Source of the DNA: Clostridioides difficile_D
GTDB taxonomy: Bacteria; Bacillota; Clostridia; Peptostreptococcales; Peptostreptococcaceae
NCBI GenBank assembly: GCA_945861085.1
Contig: OX244046.1
Location: 1,798,001-1,862,000, forward strand
Reading direction: 5' to 3'
DNA length: 64,000 nt
The number at the start of each line of letters is the position of its first letter. The first letter of the stretch is position 1. Shown piece by piece: positions 62,981-64,000 of this stretch. The position numbers were made by a program, and so were the translations under genes. The notes beneath the pieces were generated by a model. The model was not told the origin of the DNA, searched no databases, and saw only the letters and a list, made by a program, of their open reading frames with translations.

Positions 62981-64000
62981 TTAATTTAAAACATCAGATT
63001 CTATCAAAACATCTCCATCTATTAAAGTTACATTATTGATTACTAATTGTGTTGAATCTGATAGGTGTTTTATTCCTTCTCCAGAAACGAATGTAGGTGC
63101 ATCTTTACCACCTATAATTTTAGGTGATAGAAATAATTTGACTTTATCAACTAACTTATTTCTAAATAGGCTATCATTAAGTGTAGCACCACCTTCGACT
63201 AGAACAGAATCAATGTTTAGTTCTCCTAATTTATGAATTACAAATTCTAAATCTACTAAGTTATTTTTTGAAGGAGAAATTATGACTTCAACATTATTTT
63301 CTTTTAACATAGATAATTTGTTACTGTCTTTGCAACATGTGAAAACTATAGTTTTACTGGTTTTATCCTTAACCAAATTACTATCAATTGGTAATTTTAG
63401 ATGTGTATCTATTACTATTCTTGTAGGATGAGATACTTTTTTTTGATTAAGTCTACAAGTTAGTAAAGGATTATCATTTAAAACTGTATTTATGCCAACC
63501 ATTATACTTTGGTATTTATTTCTGTATTTATGAGTTAGATATCTTGATGACTCATTAGATATCCATTTTGATTCTAGTGATTTTGTAGCAATTTTACCAT
63601 CTAGACTCACGGCTGATTTTACAATACAAAGAGGTCTTTTGTTTTTTATGTAATAAAAAAATGCTTCGTTTAATTCTTTTGCTTCTTTTTCCAATATTCC
63701 CACAGTAACATCAATGTTGTTATCTTTCAATTTCTTTACTCCATTACCACAAACAAGTGGGTTTGGGTCTAATGTGGATATTACAACTCTCTTAATCTTA
63801 TTTTGTATAATTTTATCTACACAAGGAGGTGTTTTTCCATAATGAGAACATGGTTCTAAGTTTACATAAAGAGTAGAATCTTTTAGACTTTGTTTAGCGC
63901 TGTTTATAGCATTTACTTCAGCATGATTAGAACCAAATTTTTCATGATATCCTTTGCCTATTACATCACTATCTTTAACAATTACACATCCAACTAACGG
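62981..64000 (-). CDS. ribD: Riboflavin deaminase/reductase RibD, 5' end beyond the window
   Basis: The minus frame is open to the window edge. The C-terminal reductase domain begins near CIVKSAVSLDGKIATKS and includes RIVIDTHLKLPIDSNL and VLVEGGATLNDSLF. The visible part of the N-terminal deaminase domain has the zinc site: GSNHAEVNAI (HAE) and EPCSHYGKTPPCVDKII. The first residues seen are LVGCVIV. First gene of the operon in this direction; an FMN riboswitch would be expected just outside the window. Confidence 0.95.
   Translation of the reverse strand, partial: PLVGCVIVKDSDVIGKGYHEKFGSNHAEVNAINSAKQSLKDSTLYVNLEPCSHYGKTPPCVDKIIQNKIKRVVISTLDPNPLVCGNGVKKLKDNNIDVTVGILEKEAKELNEAFFYYIKNKRPLCIVKSAVSLDGKIATKSLESKWISNESSRYLTHKYRNKYQSIMVGINTVLNDNPLLTCRLNQKKVSHPTRIVIDTHLKLPIDSNLVKDKTSKTIVFTCCKDSNKLSMLKENNVEVIISPSKNNLVDLEFVIHKLGELNIDSVLVEGGATLNDSLFRNKLVDKVKLFLSPKIIGGKDAPTFVSGEGIKHLSDSTQLVINNVTLIDGDVLIESDVLN

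Overview
The window is AT-rich, low-GC Firmicute DNA. It almost certainly comes from Clostridioides difficile or a very close relative. The evidence is the strongly A/T-biased codon use, the fused gcvT-gcvPA gene, the CRISPR repeat (one base from the type I-B repeat I remember for C. difficile), a queK-qrtT-queL queuine salvage operon, and gene order matching my memory of the CD1638-CD1700 part of strain 630. That match is recall, not a search.

Layout. 1-2.3 kb: end of a StiP/PELOTA-PRTase-HAD cluster of the tellurite/stress (Ter) type. 2.3-5.3 kb: XRE-cupin regulator divergent from a DUF819 permease and an M19 dipeptidase, with a 28-bp perfect palindrome over the predicted transcription start. 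5.4-9.3 kb: Fur-box-controlled yclNOPQ-type siderophore importer. 9.7-14.7 kb: degenerate-GGDEF/EAL protein, TerD-like protein, a lone MetQ lipoprotein under a SAM riboswitch, and lipoate ligase. 14.9-22 kb: lysine riboswitch plus NhaC-family carrier, tRNA-Leu(UAG), tandem glycine riboswitch plus gcvTPA-gcvPB. 22.3-28 kb: P-type ATPase, PpnP, a DUF1835-like protein, guanine deaminase.

28-34.3 kb is the accessory-like stretch. It holds a decayed integrase tail, an orphan five-repeat CRISPR array with leader, a frameshifted small membrane protein, two antisense-like hairpin modules, an XRE-cupin regulator divergent from a cysteine-synthase-like gene broken by an in-frame TGA, a zinc-ribbon remnant and long gene-poor gaps. 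34.3-40.2 kb: lantibiotic-resistance-type ABC transporter with its own two-component system, then TraX-like protein. 40.3-46 kb: NADPH:FMN reductase/HxlR pair, the pcp-DUF979-DUF969 operon, and a TetR/FMN-binding/flavodoxin operon. 46.3-48.7 kb: preQ1-I riboswitch and queuine salvage operon. 48.8-55.4 kb: AlkD-like repair protein, DNA-binding-like protein, lipoprotein and second two-component system, then thioredoxin, thioredoxin reductase, ArsR and NifX-like genes. 55.5-64 kb: SLC13/ArsB-type permease, AGCS amino-acid symporter, and the riboflavin operon ribD-ribE-ribBA-ribH on the minus strand, with ribD cut by the window edge.

An unusual number of genes are under metabolite control (SAM, lysine, glycine, preQ1, Fur-iron), fitting an amino-acid-fermenting gut anaerobe that salvages cofactors. 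I found no clearly new large system. The best leads are the TGA-interrupted PLP enzyme, the CRISPR/integrase-remnant/antisense-RNA neighbourhood, the queuine salvage operon with an atypical radical-SAM cluster motif, a YclQ-type binding protein lacking the lipobox cysteine, and several decayed or frameshifted small genes.
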